Source: Bacteriovoracaceae bacterium (lineage in GTDB: Bacteria; Bdellovibrionota; Bacteriovoracia; Bacteriovoracales; Bacteriovoracaceae). Taken from it: a DNA stretch of 64,000 bases. The notes under the pieces are model-generated. The model ran no database searches and had not been told where the DNA came from. It worked only from the letters and a program-made list of their open reading frames with translations. Shown one piece after another: positions 28,716 through 38,696 of this stretch (position 1 is its first letter; every line of letters starts with the position of its first letter). The DNA is taken from NCBI GenBank assembly GCA_019752535.1, contig JAIEMA010000013.1, positions 55,332-119,331 of the forward strand. Direction: 5' to 3'. Position numbers and translations under genes: made by a program.

Positions 28716-30190
28716 AGAAACACCTTTTGAATAGTGTTCTCCCACTGAGCTGATTTCTTGTCAGCATATTCTTTTGAAGAGGGCTGAAACTTAATATCTA
28801 ATTTCCATAATTTAGAAATTTCCTGAATATCGATTTTTCCATTACCCACCATCGATCCAAGAGCTGCCCCATAGGCGGTTGTTTCAATGTTTTGCGGGCG
28901 TAAAATGTTTTTCTTGGAAAAGTTTGACTGAGACTGCATTAAAAGATTATTTGCCGTGGCACCACCATCCACTTTTATATCATTAATGTGGCCAAGATCT
29001 TTAATAAAAGCTTTCACGCAATCGTTTACGGCAAGAGTAATTCCCTCGAGGCATGCGCGTGCAATTTGTTCTGTTGCTGTATCTCTGGTCATACCTAAAA
29101 TAGCAGCCTTGGCCTCAGGTACCCAGTAAGGAGCACCAATTCCAGAAAAATAGGGATAAAAAAGTAAATGTTCCATTTGCTCATCAGTCGCTTGAGAGGC
29201 AAGAGATTCTACATCCGAACTCTTTACAATCATTTTTAAACTGTCGCGAAGCCACTGGACTGCTGCGCCCGCAATATAGCTAGATCCTTCAAGCGCATAA
29301 ACCTTCTTTCCTTTATATCCATAAGCGGCGGTTGTTAACAAACCCTGCTTTGACTGAATTGCCGTCTCTCCCGTGTTGACGAGAAGGAAGGCCCCTGTTC
29401 CGTAAGTGCATTTCAAGTCTCCAACGTTTAGACAAGCTTGGCCAAAAAGAGCTGATTGCTGATCGCCAAACAAACATGTGATTGGAATTCCATCGGGAAG
29501 AAATGTCAGTCCCTTGGTTTCTCCAAAATGACTAAAAGTATCTTGGACCTTAGGAAGTGCTGTGCGAGGTATTTTGAAAAAACTTAAAAGCTCATCATTC
29601 CATGTGAACGAATCAAGGCTTAATAGCTGTGTCCGACTCGCGTTCGAAGGCTCGGTCGCAAACGAGAGACCCTGAGTGAGTTTAAAAAGAACAAAAGTGT
29701 CGATAGTGGAGAGACAAAGATTGTTTTCACGACTTGCTGCCTGCACAGCAGATGAATTCTCTAAAAGCCATTTCATTTTAGTCGCAGAAAAATAGGGATC
29801 TAAAGGAAGACCAGTGATAGGTTTGAATTTTTTATTAAAATGATCTCTATGTTCAGCACAAAATTCTGATGTTCTTCTGTCTTGCCATACGATCGCGTGA
29901 TGAAGAGGAGTCCCATCCTTTGTGTAGGCACAAGTTGTTTCTCTCTGATTCGTTATCCCTATGGAAACAATATCTTTTGGAGAAGCTGAAATTTTTGAAA
30001 GAACTTCTTTGACTGTTTCGGCTACGGTTTTCCATATCTCGTTGAGATCATGTTCAACCCATCCAGGCTTAGGATAAATTTGCGGATAATCTTTTGATGC
30101 TTCAGATGCAATCTTGAGAGATTGAGAATCTATAAGAAGAGCAGTCGTGCCAGTTGTTCCCTGGTCAATGGCCAAAACGAAAGTACCCAT
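28712..30190 (-). CDS. glpK: Glycerol kinase
   Basis: GlpK phosphorylates glycerol to sn-glycerol 3-phosphate with ATP. The 492 residues carry the FGGY-kinase signatures: the phosphate-binding loop DQGTTGTTALLID near the N terminus, VSIGITNQRETT, HAIVWQDRRTSEFC and GDQQSALFGQ. A Gly-rich C-terminal ATP-binding block (KVDGGATANNLLMQ) follows. No glycerol facilitator or glycerol 3-phosphate dehydrogenase gene is adjacent. Glycerol released from host or prey lipids is a possible substrate source, which is inference. Confidence 0.95.
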   Translation of the reverse strand: MGTFVLAIDQGTTGTTALLIDSQSLKIASEASKDYPQIYPKPGWVEHDLNEIWKTVAETVKEVLSKISASPKDIVSIGITNQRETTCAYTKDGTPLHHAIVWQDRRTSEFCAEHRDHFNKKFKPITGLPLDPYFSATKMKWLLENSSAVQAASRENNLCLSTIDTFVLFKLTQGLSFATEPSNASRTQLLSLDSFTWNDELLSFFKIPRTALPKVQDTFSHFGETKGLTFLPDGIPITCLFGDQQSALFGQACLNVGDLKCTYGTGAFLLVNTGETAIQSKQGLLTTAAYGYKGKKVYALEGSSYIAGAAVQWLRDSLKMIVKSSDVESLASQATDEQMEHLLFYPYFSGIGAPYWVPEAKAAILGMTRDTATEQIARACLEGITLAVNDCVKAFIKDLGHINDIKVDGGATANNLLMQSQSNFSKKNILRPQNIETTAYGAALGSMVGNGKIDIQEISKLWKLDIKFQPSSKEYADKKSAQWENTIQKVFL

Positions 30191-30216
30191 AACCTATCCT
30201 TTGAACGGTATTTAAT

Positions 30217-30441
30217 TCAAAGGTCTATAATAGCGTTTTGAGTTGGGTCGTCCACGATGAGGCGCGCATAGGCCTTCCAGAATTTCCCTAAATTGGTATT
30301 AGTTATGGCAATAAATGAAAAAGAGAGCGCTACGACAACGAGCAATAAAAGAGCAAATTCAACCAAGGACTGGCCCCTTTGATTCTTCTTTTCTTGCTGT
30401 GGGGGCATGATTTTGCCCAGCTTTATAGTCAACCTCATCAT
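30217..30441 (-). CDS. Small Flp/TadE-like pilin or pseudopilin
   Basis: The 74-residue protein has a short basic leader ending QRGQSLVEFALLLL. This matches the prepilin-peptidase pattern of Tad-system proteins: Gly, then a hydrophobic helix with Glu at position 5 of the mature part. One membrane helix (about 28-47) and a short polar tail follow. The ATG at 30408 (start MPPQQ) is an alternative start. No other tad genes are near, so it is an orphan here. Confidence 0.6.
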   Translation of the reverse strand: MMRLTIKLGKIMPPQQEKKNQRGQSLVEFALLLLVVVALSFSFIAITNTNLGKFWKAYARLIVDDPTQNAIIDL

Positions 30442-30472
30442 CTGATAATATGATAGGGTCCAAGGTGTAGCT

Positions 30473-31027
30473 ATGAAGAAGTTTCTGCCTCCAATTATAT
30501 TAGTTATGGGATTTTGTGGATTCCTGGCCGCTCAAATTCTTTGGGATGTATCCCACTTAAATGCTCAACAAATTCATCAAGAACAGACGCATGATCAAAT
30601 GTTCGAAAGTCTGTTTAACGAGCTAAAAGTGACAACAATCGACAGTAAGATTATTGAACCTAAAACATTATCGACACCCATTGTGGTCGTGAATTTTTGG
30701 GCGAGCTGGTGCTTGCCCTGTTTAAAAGAGTTCCCTTCTTTGGTCGAATTTCAAAAGAAATTTGGCTCAAATGTATCTGTCATTGGAATTAATGGCGACG
30801 AAGAAGATTCTGAAAAAATGATTGAAAAAACAAAATCAAAATACAATCTAGATTTTTATCATGTCGCTGACCCACAATCGACTATCAGTGATAAGTTTTT
30901 GGTGTCGTCTTATCCATTCTCTCTCGTCTATGTGAAAGGTAAAATTCAATACGTGGCTAAGAAGAATTTAAATTTCATGGATAAGGATTTTTTAAACAAG
31001 ATAGAATCAGCTCTCAAAGGCAAATAA
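30473..31027 (+). CDS. TlpA/ResA-like membrane-anchored thioredoxin
   Basis: This 184-residue protein has an N-terminal membrane anchor (about 5-24) and a thioredoxin fold with the redox motif WASWCLPCLKEF, cysteines C80 and C83. The fold continues with VSVIGINGDEEDSEKM and the cis-proline region SSYPFSLVYV. Such proteins reduce periplasmic disulfides or serve cytochrome c maturation. No ccm genes are adjacent. Its 3' end overlaps the convergent peptidase gene by 14 bases. Confidence 0.85.
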   Translation: MKKFLPPIILVMGFCGFLAAQILWDVSHLNAQQIHQEQTHDQMFESLFNELKVTTIDSKIIEPKTLSTPIVVVNFWASWCLPCLKEFPSLVEFQKKFGSNVSVIGINGDEEDSEKMIEKTKSKYNLDFYHVADPQSTISDKFLVSSYPFSLVYVKGKIQYVAKKNLNFMDKDFLNKIESALKGK

Positions 31028-32174
31028 CTGGAGCGCCCTGGAATTCAGAATTAGATTTTATTGTTTTCACATTTGAATCCAAGACTAAAAATCCTTTTTC
31101 TTCCCCACATGCAGATGTTTCAAGTCCCTGACCAACAATCTTGTTGTTGTTCATTTTGATTTCAAGGTTTTGATAAAATGTTTTTCCCTCAGAGACATAT
31201 GATCCGCTGTGAACGAATGATCCTTTAAGTTTTTTGAAAGGAATAAAGACAAAAGTCTTTTTACGATCAAGGCCTTCCTTTACAGGGACAATCGCTTCTT
31301 CGGCTTGGCGATTAGCCATTTCAACAGTCATCTCAACGGCATGCTCTAAAAGTGTATCCGCAACCAAAGTCGTCTCTTCTCTAACATTTTCCAAAGCAAT
31401 ATCAAGCAATGACTTATTTCCATCAAGTTTTTTGAGAGAGTACTCAAGCTTGTTTCTTAAAATTAAAAAGGCAAGAGCACCAATTCGATAATGTTCATAT
31501 TCTTTATCAAAAGCAACACCGTCGTCAGCGAGTGAATCAACAGCATGGTTAACAAGATTAATTTCTGTGGCCGAGCAGCCAAGTTCAGCGATGGCCGTCG
31601 TCATTTTTTCTACATATTCTGCTGAACCTTCAATGACGTCACTGCCAAGTTTCTCGTTAAACATTTTATGACGGCTGTTCCATCCCTTGGCTCGCTCAAG
31701 TGAGCCCACTTCGCCACGGAAGTATCCAATTAAGGAGCGACTAATTTCTTCTCTTTGAATTCTTGGTTCAGACTTCGCGGGATAAGTGTCGCTTCTTCCT
31801 GAGGTGTCATACTTAAGATCTGACTGTCCAAAAGCGTGGAAGCCTTCATGAATAGTTAAAGCAAAGGCATCTTTTGGATTTTCAAACTGATCCACATTAA
31901 CCCAGACTTCTTGGTTTTCAATTTTGAAATCTCCAGAGAATCCAAGTTCCGTATTAAGATCTTCTTTGTTGATTTTATTGTTATGAATATGCCAAACGGT
32001 GTTTTCTTTTGATGAAACGAGATGAATGTTTTTTTGGGTCCAGTCGAGCCCTTCCCAAATTCTTTCTGGGCAGGAATAAATTGTAGACTGAAGAAGGTTT
32101 GCCACATCAGAGATTTTTGCGGCTTGGGCCGTAAAACTTAATGTGATTAATATGATTGAGAGTGCAAACTTCAT
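31014..32174 (-). CDS. Probable secreted zinc metallopeptidase (HExxH)
   Basis: A signal peptide (1-18, ending AQA) opens this 386-residue protein. It contains TIHEGFHAFGQ, an HExxH zinc motif with H109, E110 and H113. About 70 residues later comes EGSAEYVEK, in which E182 or E186 could be the third zinc ligand, as in gluzincins. The last 80 residues look like a beta-rich domain ending in a cysteine pair. I do not recognise the family. Substrate and activity are unproven, but the paired motifs favour an active peptidase that works outside the cytoplasm. Confidence 0.65.
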   Translation of the reverse strand: MKFALSIILITLSFTAQAAKISDVANLLQSTIYSCPERIWEGLDWTQKNIHLVSSKENTVWHIHNNKINKEDLNTELGFSGDFKIENQEVWVNVDQFENPKDAFALTIHEGFHAFGQSDLKYDTSGRSDTYPAKSEPRIQREEISRSLIGYFRGEVGSLERAKGWNSRHKMFNEKLGSDVIEGSAEYVEKMTTAIAELGCSATEINLVNHAVDSLADDGVAFDKEYEHYRIGALAFLILRNKLEYSLKKLDGNKSLLDIALENVREETTLVADTLLEHAVEMTVEMANRQAEEAIVPVKEGLDRKKTFVFIPFKKLKGSFVHSGSYVSEGKTFYQNLEIKMNNNKIVGQGLETSACGEEKGFLVLDSNVKTIKSNSEFQGAPVICL

Positions 32175-32237
32175 GCCCCTATCTTAAGGGGTAAGAACCT
32201 TTTACAGGCTCTCCCCTGTAAAAAGGAAAGGGCTTGT

Positions 32238-33452
32238 TTAGGGGAGCTCGACCGAGAGGTTAACCCCCCAATTATAGGTGATTTGAGACAGGTTACTTGC
32301 TCTAAATAGTGAAAAACAGGGGGCAGATCCAGCCGCTAGGTACCCATGGTTTTTTAGGCCTAAAGCTGCAGAAGCGTTGAGGGTGATGGCAGACCAAAGC
32401 TCTGCTTGATTAAGACACAGTGACGGAGCGGAAAGCGAGGCCACAAGCAGAAGATTATCTATATGAGAAGAGCCTGGATTGTAGTCACTGGCGATAGAAA
32501 CTTTGCAACCGGCATCGAGAAGTTTTCGTGCAGGGGGAAGTGGCTTTCCAAGAAAAAATGCCGTCCCGGGCAAGAGTGTGGCCACAGTCTCAGAGCTTGC
32601 AAGCGAAGCGATTCCAGCGTCAGAAACCTTCAATAAATGATCAGCGCTGAGTGCATGATTGTCACAACCAAGTCGAGCGCCAGAGTTATCGAAAAATTCA
32701 TCAGCATGAAGTTTAACTTTAAAACCAAGTTTTTTAGCGACAGCAAATAAATTCTCAACATCATCTGTGCTAAAATAGCCACCCTCGTGAAAGATATCTA
32801 CAAAATCAACAAGCTTAAGAGAGTGAGCTTCGATCAATGTAGGAATAACAACGTCAGATATGTATTTTGCGGATGAGGAAAAATGTGAGGGCACAGCATG
32901 AGCCCCCATAAAGGTCGAAAAAATTTGTATGCGCTTAGAAAAATGTTTTTTTAAGTCTGCAATAACGTGAAGAGTTTTTATTTCCCCTTCTTGAGTAAGG
33001 GTATAACCTGATTTTATTTCTAATGCGCGAACACCGTATGAAATGATTTTTTCAATCTTTCTTACTGAGGAATCAAAGAGTTCTTGGCGGCTACTTTTGA
33101 GGGTTTGTTCAACCGTATAAAGAATTCCCCCACCATTTTTAGCAATGTCCTGATAGTCTCTTCCATTAAGTCTTTCTGCGTATTCTTGCGCTCGATCACC
33201 TGAAAATACAAGGTGGGTGTGAGAGTCAACGAGGCCAGGAGTGAGAACATGGCCTGAGAGGTTGTGTGTTTCTGCACTCGAATACTGAGAAGGAAAATCC
33301 TTATCTCTTCCAACCCACAAGATTTGCTCATGATCAAAAACAATCGCTCCGTCGCTCACAATGGCTAAGTCTTCGGCTTTAAGTTTTCTGCCATCTTTAT
33401 TGTGTGCACCAGCGAGAGTGAGAATTTGATTGAGGTTACGGTAAGCCTTCAT
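32238..33452 (-). CDS. hutI: Imidazolonepropionase
   Basis: HutI performs the third step of histidine degradation, hydrolysing 4-imidazolone-5-propanoate to N-formimino-L-glutamate. The 404-residue amidohydrolase has the metal-binding VDSHTHLVFSGDR (about 76-88), LKIKSGYTL in the form LEIKSGYTL, VKLHADEF and the C-terminal SDYNPGS. It is the last gene of the hut cluster, one base after the small lipoprotein gene. No hutG or hutF gene follows, so the final step must be encoded elsewhere or be absent. Confidence 0.94.
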   Translation of the reverse strand: MKAYRNLNQILTLAGAHNKDGRKLKAEDLAIVSDGAIVFDHEQILWVGRDKDFPSQYSSAETHNLSGHVLTPGLVDSHTHLVFSGDRAQEYAERLNGRDYQDIAKNGGGILYTVEQTLKSSRQELFDSSVRKIEKIISYGVRALEIKSGYTLTQEGEIKTLHVIADLKKHFSKRIQIFSTFMGAHAVPSHFSSSAKYISDVVIPTLIEAHSLKLVDFVDIFHEGGYFSTDDVENLFAVAKKLGFKVKLHADEFFDNSGARLGCDNHALSADHLLKVSDAGIASLASSETVATLLPGTAFFLGKPLPPARKLLDAGCKVSIASDYNPGSSHIDNLLLVASLSAPSLCLNQAELWSAITLNASAALGLKNHGYLAAGSAPCFSLFRASNLSQITYNWGVNLSVELP

Positions 33453-33453
33453 T

Positions 33454-33870
33454 TTAGTTCTTTGTCACGGCAATATGATGAAACACGAGTTCTAGACGAA
33501 TTGGAGTTTTAACAATTGGTTTAGGTTTCATCTTTTGAAATTTTCCATTAATACATTGAAGGACAATTTCAGGGAGTAAAAGTTCCTGCGTGCTTAAAAC
33601 TGTTAGCCTTGCTCCAGAGTTCGGATCAAGAGAAAGCATGCCGCAAGAAACATAATCTCTTGGGTCACGAGATCTTTCGACATATTCACGATAGCACTCA
33701 CCAATAATCTCAATTGAATCAGATTGCGCCTTAGAAACATTTTTTGGCAATGGATTGGGAAGCTCTTGTTCTGGGCCATAGATTTTTCTGCATAATTTTA
33801 AAGCACGTTTCACGTCCATTTCTTTATGGGCACAACTGATTAGAACAAACACGAGAAAAAAATATTTCAT
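33454..33870 (-). CDS. Small predicted lipoprotein within the hut cluster
   Basis: The 138-residue protein has a lipobox, VLISC, with the acylated cysteine at residue 13. Further cysteines lie at about 27, 58, 76 and 104. The C-terminal part (RLTVLSTQELLLPEIVLQC, then a Pro/Lys segment and LELVFHHI) resembles AgmX/TonB-like C-terminal domains found in deltaproteobacterial envelope proteins; this likeness is weak. It lies between hutU and hutI with gaps of six and one bases and is probably co-transcribed, though nothing links it to histidine breakdown. Confidence 0.65.
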   Translation of the reverse strand: MKYFFLVFVLISCAHKEMDVKRALKLCRKIYGPEQELPNPLPKNVSKAQSDSIEIIGECYREYVERSRDPRDYVSCGMLSLDPNSGARLTVLSTQELLLPEIVLQCINGKFQKMKPKPIVKTPIRLELVFHHIAVTKN

Positions 33871-33876
33871 AAAAAC

Positions 33877-35532
33877 CTAAAGTGATGGAAATTTAATTTT
33901 TGTATCCGATGATTTGGCTACTTTTAAGGCAATGTCATAGCCTGCGTCAGCGTGACGAACAATTCCCATTCCAGAGTCTGAGTTGAGTACACGAGATAGC
34001 CTCACATCCATTTCAGGAGTTCCATCGCACAAAATGACCATTCCTGAATGCTGTGAATAACCCATTCCAACACCGCCGCCATGGTGGAGTGATATCCATG
34101 AAGCACCATTATTAATATTGATCATAGCATTCAATAGAGGCCAGTCTGAAACAGCGTCCGATCCATCTTTCATGGTTTCTGTTTCGCGATTAGGTGATGC
34201 CACAGATCCACAGTCAAGATGGTCACGTCCAATTATAATAGGAGCCTTGACCTTACCCTCTCTGACGAGCCTATTAAATAGGAGAGCTGCCTTTTCACGG
34301 TCACCATATTTAAGCCAGCAAATTCTTGAAGGAAGGCCTTGAAACGAAATCATCTTTTGAGCTTTCTCAAGCCAATTAATCATGGGTTTGTTGTCAGGAA
34401 ATAATTCTTTAAGTGCGTTGTCGGTGACCTTGATGTCTTCAGGGTCTCCAGAAAGGGCAACCCATCTAAAGGGGCCTGAGCCTTCACAGAACAATGGGCG
34501 AATGTAAGCAGGAACAAATCCTGGGAAACTGAATGCGTCCTTCACGCCAAAGATTTTTGCTCCTTCACGTAAATTATTTCCATAATCAAAAACGTGGGAT
34601 CCTTTTTTTTGAAAAGAAATCATTTGATTCACGTGCTGGGCCATCGTCTGGTGAGCAAGTTCTACATATTTCTCTGGATTTGAAATTCGTAGAGAATTAG
34701 CCTCATCTAAGCTCATGTTGCTTGGGACGTAGCCATTGAGTGGGTCGTGGGCAGAAGTTTGGTCTGTGACTAAATCTGGAATCACTCCCTGATCTAAAAC
34801 ATACTTAAAGAAATCAGCAGCATTACCTACAACTGCGATCGAGGTCGCCACTCCATTCTTTTTTGCTTCAAGGGCAAGCTTAAGTCCTTCTTCATAATTT
34901 TTCGCCAAAACATCGACATACTTAATCTTTAAACGCTTTTCAATCCTAGTCTGATCCACATCGCAACAGAGGCAAACACCATCGGCCATTTTGACCGCTA
35001 GTGGTTGAGCTCCACCCATACCGCCTATCCCCCCGGTGAGGACAAGTCTATTTTTTAAAGTCGCTCCTTCACCGAAATGAATTCTGGCGGCAGACATAAA
35101 TGTCTCATATGTGCCCTGAATAATACCTTGTGATCCGATATAGATCCAAGATCCTGCAGTCATTTGACCGTACATCATGAGACCCTGGGCATCTAATTTA
35201 TTAAAGTGATCCCATGTCGCCCACTTGGGAACAAGATTGGAGTTGGCTATTAAGACTCTTGGACCATTTGGATTAGAAGGGAAAACAGCAACAGGTTTTC
35301 CAGACTGAATAAGAAGTGTTTCATCGTTCTCAAGATTTTTCAAAGTCTCAATAATGTCATTGAGGGCCTTGGCGTTTCTTGCCGCCTTTCCATTGCCACC
35401 ATAGACAATAAGGTTGTCTCTATCTTCAGCGACTTCGGGATGAAGATTATTTAAAAGGCAGCGAAGAGCAGCTTCTTGATGCCAACCCTTACAAGTGAGT
35501 TTGTTTCCTGTTGGTGGGAGTGGGATATTCAT
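33877..35532 (-). CDS. hutU: Urocanate hydratase
   Basis: HutU converts urocanate to imidazolone propionate with tightly bound NAD as electrophile. The 551 residues match the family along the full length: [22 protein letters not shown] near the N terminus, the NAD-binding [14 protein letters not shown], the conserved [12 protein letters not shown], and [15 protein letters not shown] near the C terminus. It follows hutH by seven bases. Confidence 0.97.
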   Translation of the reverse strand: MNIPLPPTGNKLTCKGWHQEAALRCLLNNLHPEVAEDRDNLIVYGGNGKAARNAKALNDIIETLKNLENDETLLIQSGKPVAVFPSNPNGPRVLIANSNLVPKWATWDHFNKLDAQGLMMYGQMTAGSWIYIGSQGIIQGTYETFMSAARIHFGEGATLKNRLVLTGGIGGMGGAQPLAVKMADGVCLCCDVDQTRIEKRLKIKYVDVLAKNYEEGLKLALEAKKNGVATSIAVVGNAADFFKYVLDQGVIPDLVTDQTSAHDPLNGYVPSNMSLDEANSLRISNPEKYVELAHQTMAQHVNQMISFQKKGSHVFDYGNNLREGAKIFGVKDAFSFPGFVPAYIRPLFCEGSGPFRWVALSGDPEDIKVTDNALKELFPDNKPMINWLEKAQKMISFQGLPSRICWLKYGDREKAALLFNRLVREGKVKAPIIIGRDHLDCGSVASPNRETETMKDGSDAVSDWPLLNAMININNGASWISLHHGGGVGMGYSQHSGMVILCDGTPEMDVRLSRVLNSDSGMGIVRHADAGYDIALKVAKSSDTKIKFPSL

Positions 35533-35539
35533 ATAGACC

Positions 35540-37075
35540 TCAGTTTAATTTTCCACAGATTAATTCAGCTTCAGTGACGATTTCACCACTTTGTACAAGT
35601 CTAAAGAGCCATTCGATATCTTTATAAAAAACGCGATCTTCTTCAATCGGTGGGACATGCTTTCTTACGAGTGCAATCACTCCTTCAAGTGCAGGAGAAG
35701 TTTTAAGTGGGCGAAGAAACTCCACGCCTTGAGTGTTACAAAGTAGTTCAATCGCCAAGCAATGCTGAACATTCTTAATGACCTCTAAAAGTTTACGCCC
35801 GGCCGTGACTCCCATTGAAACATGATCTTCTTTATCTGTTGAAGTAGGAATTGAGTCGATGCTAGCTGGATGACAGAGGCCTTTGTTTTCAGAGGCAAGA
35901 GCGGCCATTGTCACGTGTGCAATCATCAGTCCCGAATTTAATCCGGAGTTTTTTGTTAAAAAGGCCGGCAAGTCTGAAAAATGCGGATTCATCATTTTTT
36001 CCACACGTCTCTCTGCGATGTTGCCAATTTCTGAAACACCCATCGCCAAATAATCTAGTGTGAGGGCAAGAGCTTCACCGTGGAAATTTCCTCCGCTGAT
36101 CACTTCTCCAGTGTCTGGAAAAACGAGTGGATTATCTGTTACAGAATTTAATTCAATCTCTAAAACTTCTAATGTGTGCTTAAGAGTCTGCCGGCAGGCG
36201 CCATGAACTTGAGGGATACAGCGCAGAGAGTAGGGGTCTTGAACCTTTCCATCCTCAGGGTGTGAATGAATAATTTGTGAACCATCAATGATTCTTAATA
36301 AATTATCACTCACAATGACCTGGCCAGGCTGAGGTTTGAGCATAGATATTTTTCTATCAAACGCAGAAGGCGTCCCGCGGACGGCATCAAGAGTAAGACA
36401 ACTAATGACGTCTGCTTGCTTCATAAGGTTTTCAGCATCAAAGGCTGCTATGGCCCCAAGAGCGAGCATGACAGAGGTTCCATTAATAAGCGCAAGCCCA
36501 TCTTTTGGACCCAGTTTCGCGGGCTCTAAGCCGACTTGATGAAGGGCAAAGTCTGACCTGACAATTTTTCCTTCAAATTCCACATCACCTTCACCAATAA
36601 GAGCGAGTGCGATGTGTGAGAGAGGTGCTAGATCTCCCGAAGCGCCTACAGAGCCTTTTTCTGGTACCAAAGGTGTGATACCGTGATTAATCATCTCGAA
36701 AATGAGCTTAATGGTTTCTGGCGTTACTCCGCTAAAACCTTGTATTAGGCAATTCGCTCTCACGAGCATAATGGCTCTCGTTACTTCCTTGCTAAATGGT
36801 GAGCCCACTCCTGTACAATGGGAGCGGATGAGATTGTATTGAAGTTGTGAGAGATCACTTTCAGCAATTTGCTTAGAGGCCAAAGCGCCAAACCCCGTAT
36901 TAATTCCATAAACGGGCTTACCCTTCTTCACGATATCCAAAACAACTTGGCGAGACTTGATCATCTTTTGCCAAGAATCTGGATGGATTGAAACGTGTGT
37001 GTCTGTGTGTTTCGATCTGGCGATCTTAACTACATCTTTAAGACTAAGGTTTCTGCCAGTAAGTATGAACTTCAT
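35540..37075 (-). CDS. hutH: Histidine ammonia-lyase
   Basis: HutH removes ammonia from histidine to give urocanate. The 511-residue protein carries the Ala145-Ser146-Gly147 triad in [14 protein letters not shown], which cyclises to the MIO cofactor. It also has the YGINTGFG loop with the catalytic tyrosine and QDxYSLRC in the form VQDPYSLRC. It begins nine bases after rpe, so the hut genes appear to be read from the same transcript as def-fmt-rpe unless an internal promoter exists in rpe. Confidence 0.97.
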   Translation of the reverse strand: MKFILTGRNLSLKDVVKIARSKHTDTHVSIHPDSWQKMIKSRQVVLDIVKKGKPVYGINTGFGALASKQIAESDLSQLQYNLIRSHCTGVGSPFSKEVTRAIMLVRANCLIQGFSGVTPETIKLIFEMINHGITPLVPEKGSVGASGDLAPLSHIALALIGEGDVEFEGKIVRSDFALHQVGLEPAKLGPKDGLALINGTSVMLALGAIAAFDAENLMKQADVISCLTLDAVRGTPSAFDRKISMLKPQPGQVIVSDNLLRIIDGSQIIHSHPEDGKVQDPYSLRCIPQVHGACRQTLKHTLEVLEIELNSVTDNPLVFPDTGEVISGGNFHGEALALTLDYLAMGVSEIGNIAERRVEKMMNPHFSDLPAFLTKNSGLNSGLMIAHVTMAALASENKGLCHPASIDSIPTSTDKEDHVSMGVTAGRKLLEVIKNVQHCLAIELLCNTQGVEFLRPLKTSPALEGVIALVRKHVPPIEEDRVFYKDIEWLFRLVQSGEIVTEAELICGKLN

Positions 37076-37084
37076 AAAGAATTC

Positions 37085-37738
37085 CTAACGTAGCTGTGCG
37101 ATTCTAGCACCGTAATTTTTTTGTGGTTCAGAGAAAACATAAGAGCCAGCGACAAGGTTTGTGGCCCCAAATGAGACTAATTTCGAAGCGTTCTTATCAG
37201 TCACTCCACCATCCACTTGTATTTGAAACGAAAGATTCATTTTGGTTTTGAGTTTATTTAAGGCTTCAACTTTTTCAAAAGTAGAATCAATAAAAGACTG
37301 ACCACCAAAACCCGGATTTACAGACATAAGCAAAATAAGATCGATCTTGGAGAAAATATAATCCGGAATAATACTTAGTGGGGTTGATGGATTGAGAGAA
37401 ATACCAACCGACTTGTACATCGACTTTGCTTTTTGAATAAGGCGATCATGATGTGTCGCTGCTTCCCAGTGAAAAGTGAAATTTGTAATTCCGCAATCTT
37501 TAAACCAATCCAAATAATCATCTGGATTCGTCACCATAAAGTGGGCATCAAGTGTGTGTGCTGTGACTTTGGCTAAATTCTTTATTACCACAGGTCCAAA
37601 TGTGAGGTTAGGGACAAAGTGGCCATCCATAATATCAAGATGAAACCAAAGATCCTTTTCATTTTTAAATCTCTCAACCTCAGTTTGAAGATTAAGAAAA
37701 TCAGCAGAAAGTAGACTTGGGGCTATTATTGTATTCAT
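37085..37738 (-). CDS. rpe: Ribulose-phosphate 3-epimerase
   Basis: Rpe interconverts ribulose 5-phosphate and xylulose 5-phosphate in the pentose phosphate pathway. The 217-residue TIM barrel shows IIAPSLLSADFLNL, the metal-binding DIMDGHFVPNLTFGP, LMSVNPGFGGQ and the acid VDGGV. Its start is in an ATGA overlap with the fmt stop, so the two are translationally coupled. Confidence 0.95.
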   Translation of the reverse strand: MNTIIAPSLLSADFLNLQTEVERFKNEKDLWFHLDIMDGHFVPNLTFGPVVIKNLAKVTAHTLDAHFMVTNPDDYLDWFKDCGITNFTFHWEAATHHDRLIQKAKSMYKSVGISLNPSTPLSIIPDYIFSKIDLILLMSVNPGFGGQSFIDSTFEKVEALNKLKTKMNLSFQIQVDGGVTDKNASKLVSFGATNLVAGSYVFSEPQKNYGARIAQLR

Positions 37739-38688
37739 GTCTCTTCTTTTTTGGGTTCAGTGAGTTTGATCTCTTCTCTCCAACCATTGAGTAGTTCGGT
37801 ATCGCTGCAGGTTTTTTTTCCTTCGAGCTGTAACTTCAATATTCGAAGTGAACCATCAGCGCAGCCAACAATCATAGAGTTTTGAATGTTTTGTATTTGT
37901 CCAGGGTTTAGAGTGATCGGCGACTTTTCTACTTCAAAAATCTTTAATCTCTTATTGTTCATAAAACAAAAAGTACCTGGCCATGGATCCATCGCTTGAA
38001 TTCTATTCTTTATTTGTTTGAGAGTTGAATTTTTGAAATCAAGATGTCCGTCACTCTTTTTGAGGGTTGGAGCAAATGTCGCAAGTGATTCATCCTGAGG
38101 TGAGCCCACAACTTTATTCGTAGAAATTTTTTCAAGTAAATCACTTAAAGCAAGGGCAGCTTGAAACTTAAGTCTAGTTGTGAGCATTCCCCCCGTCTCG
38201 TATTCATGAATTTTTACGGGATGAGAATGCACAATATCACCAGCATCCATTTTCTTAACCATTTTCTGAATAGAAACGCCTGTGGATTGATCACCACTCC
38301 AAAGAGCGTACTGAATTGGAGCGGCTCCTCTATATTTAGGTAAAAGTGAAGTGTGTATATTAAAACAACCCAGTCGGGGTAAGGCCAAAATTCGCGAGCC
38401 AAGAAATTGTGCGAAAGCAAGTACAACAATAATATCAACGCCCGACTTTTCCCAATCGCTTAAAACATCGAGTTCTTTATTAATATTCTCAGTTTGTATT
38501 GTTTTAATTTTATGAATTTTTGCAAATTGAATGACTTCTGGTGATTTTAATTCTTGGCCACGACCAGCGGGACGATCAGGCATTGATACAACTGCGATAA
38601 GTTCGATCAACGGGTGGTGCGCCATGAGTTCAAGTGTGGCTACTGAAAAGTCTGGAGTTCCAAAAAATATAGCTTTTAATTTTTTCAA
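37735..38688 (-). CDS. fmt: Methionyl-tRNA formyltransferase
   Basis: Fmt formylates initiator Met-tRNA using 10-formyl-tetrahydrofolate. The 317-residue protein has the N-terminal Rossmann-type catalytic domain with FFGTPDFSVATLE, the catalytic-site segment NIHTSLLPKYRGAAPIQ, and the OB-fold C-terminal domain beginning near residue 205. It follows def by eight bases; def-fmt is a conserved pair because deformylase removes the group Fmt adds. Confidence 0.95.
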   Translation of the reverse strand: MKKLKAIFFGTPDFSVATLELMAHHPLIELIAVVSMPDRPAGRGQELKSPEVIQFAKIHKIKTIQTENINKELDVLSDWEKSGVDIIVVLAFAQFLGSRILALPRLGCFNIHTSLLPKYRGAAPIQYALWSGDQSTGVSIQKMVKKMDAGDIVHSHPVKIHEYETGGMLTTRLKFQAALALSDLLEKISTNKVVGSPQDESLATFAPTLKKSDGHLDFKNSTLKQIKNRIQAMDPWPGTFCFMNNKRLKIFEVEKSPITLNPGQIQNIQNSMIVGCADGSLRILKLQLEGKKTCSDTELLNGWREEIKLTEPKKEET

Positions 38689-38696
38689 TTTGAAAC

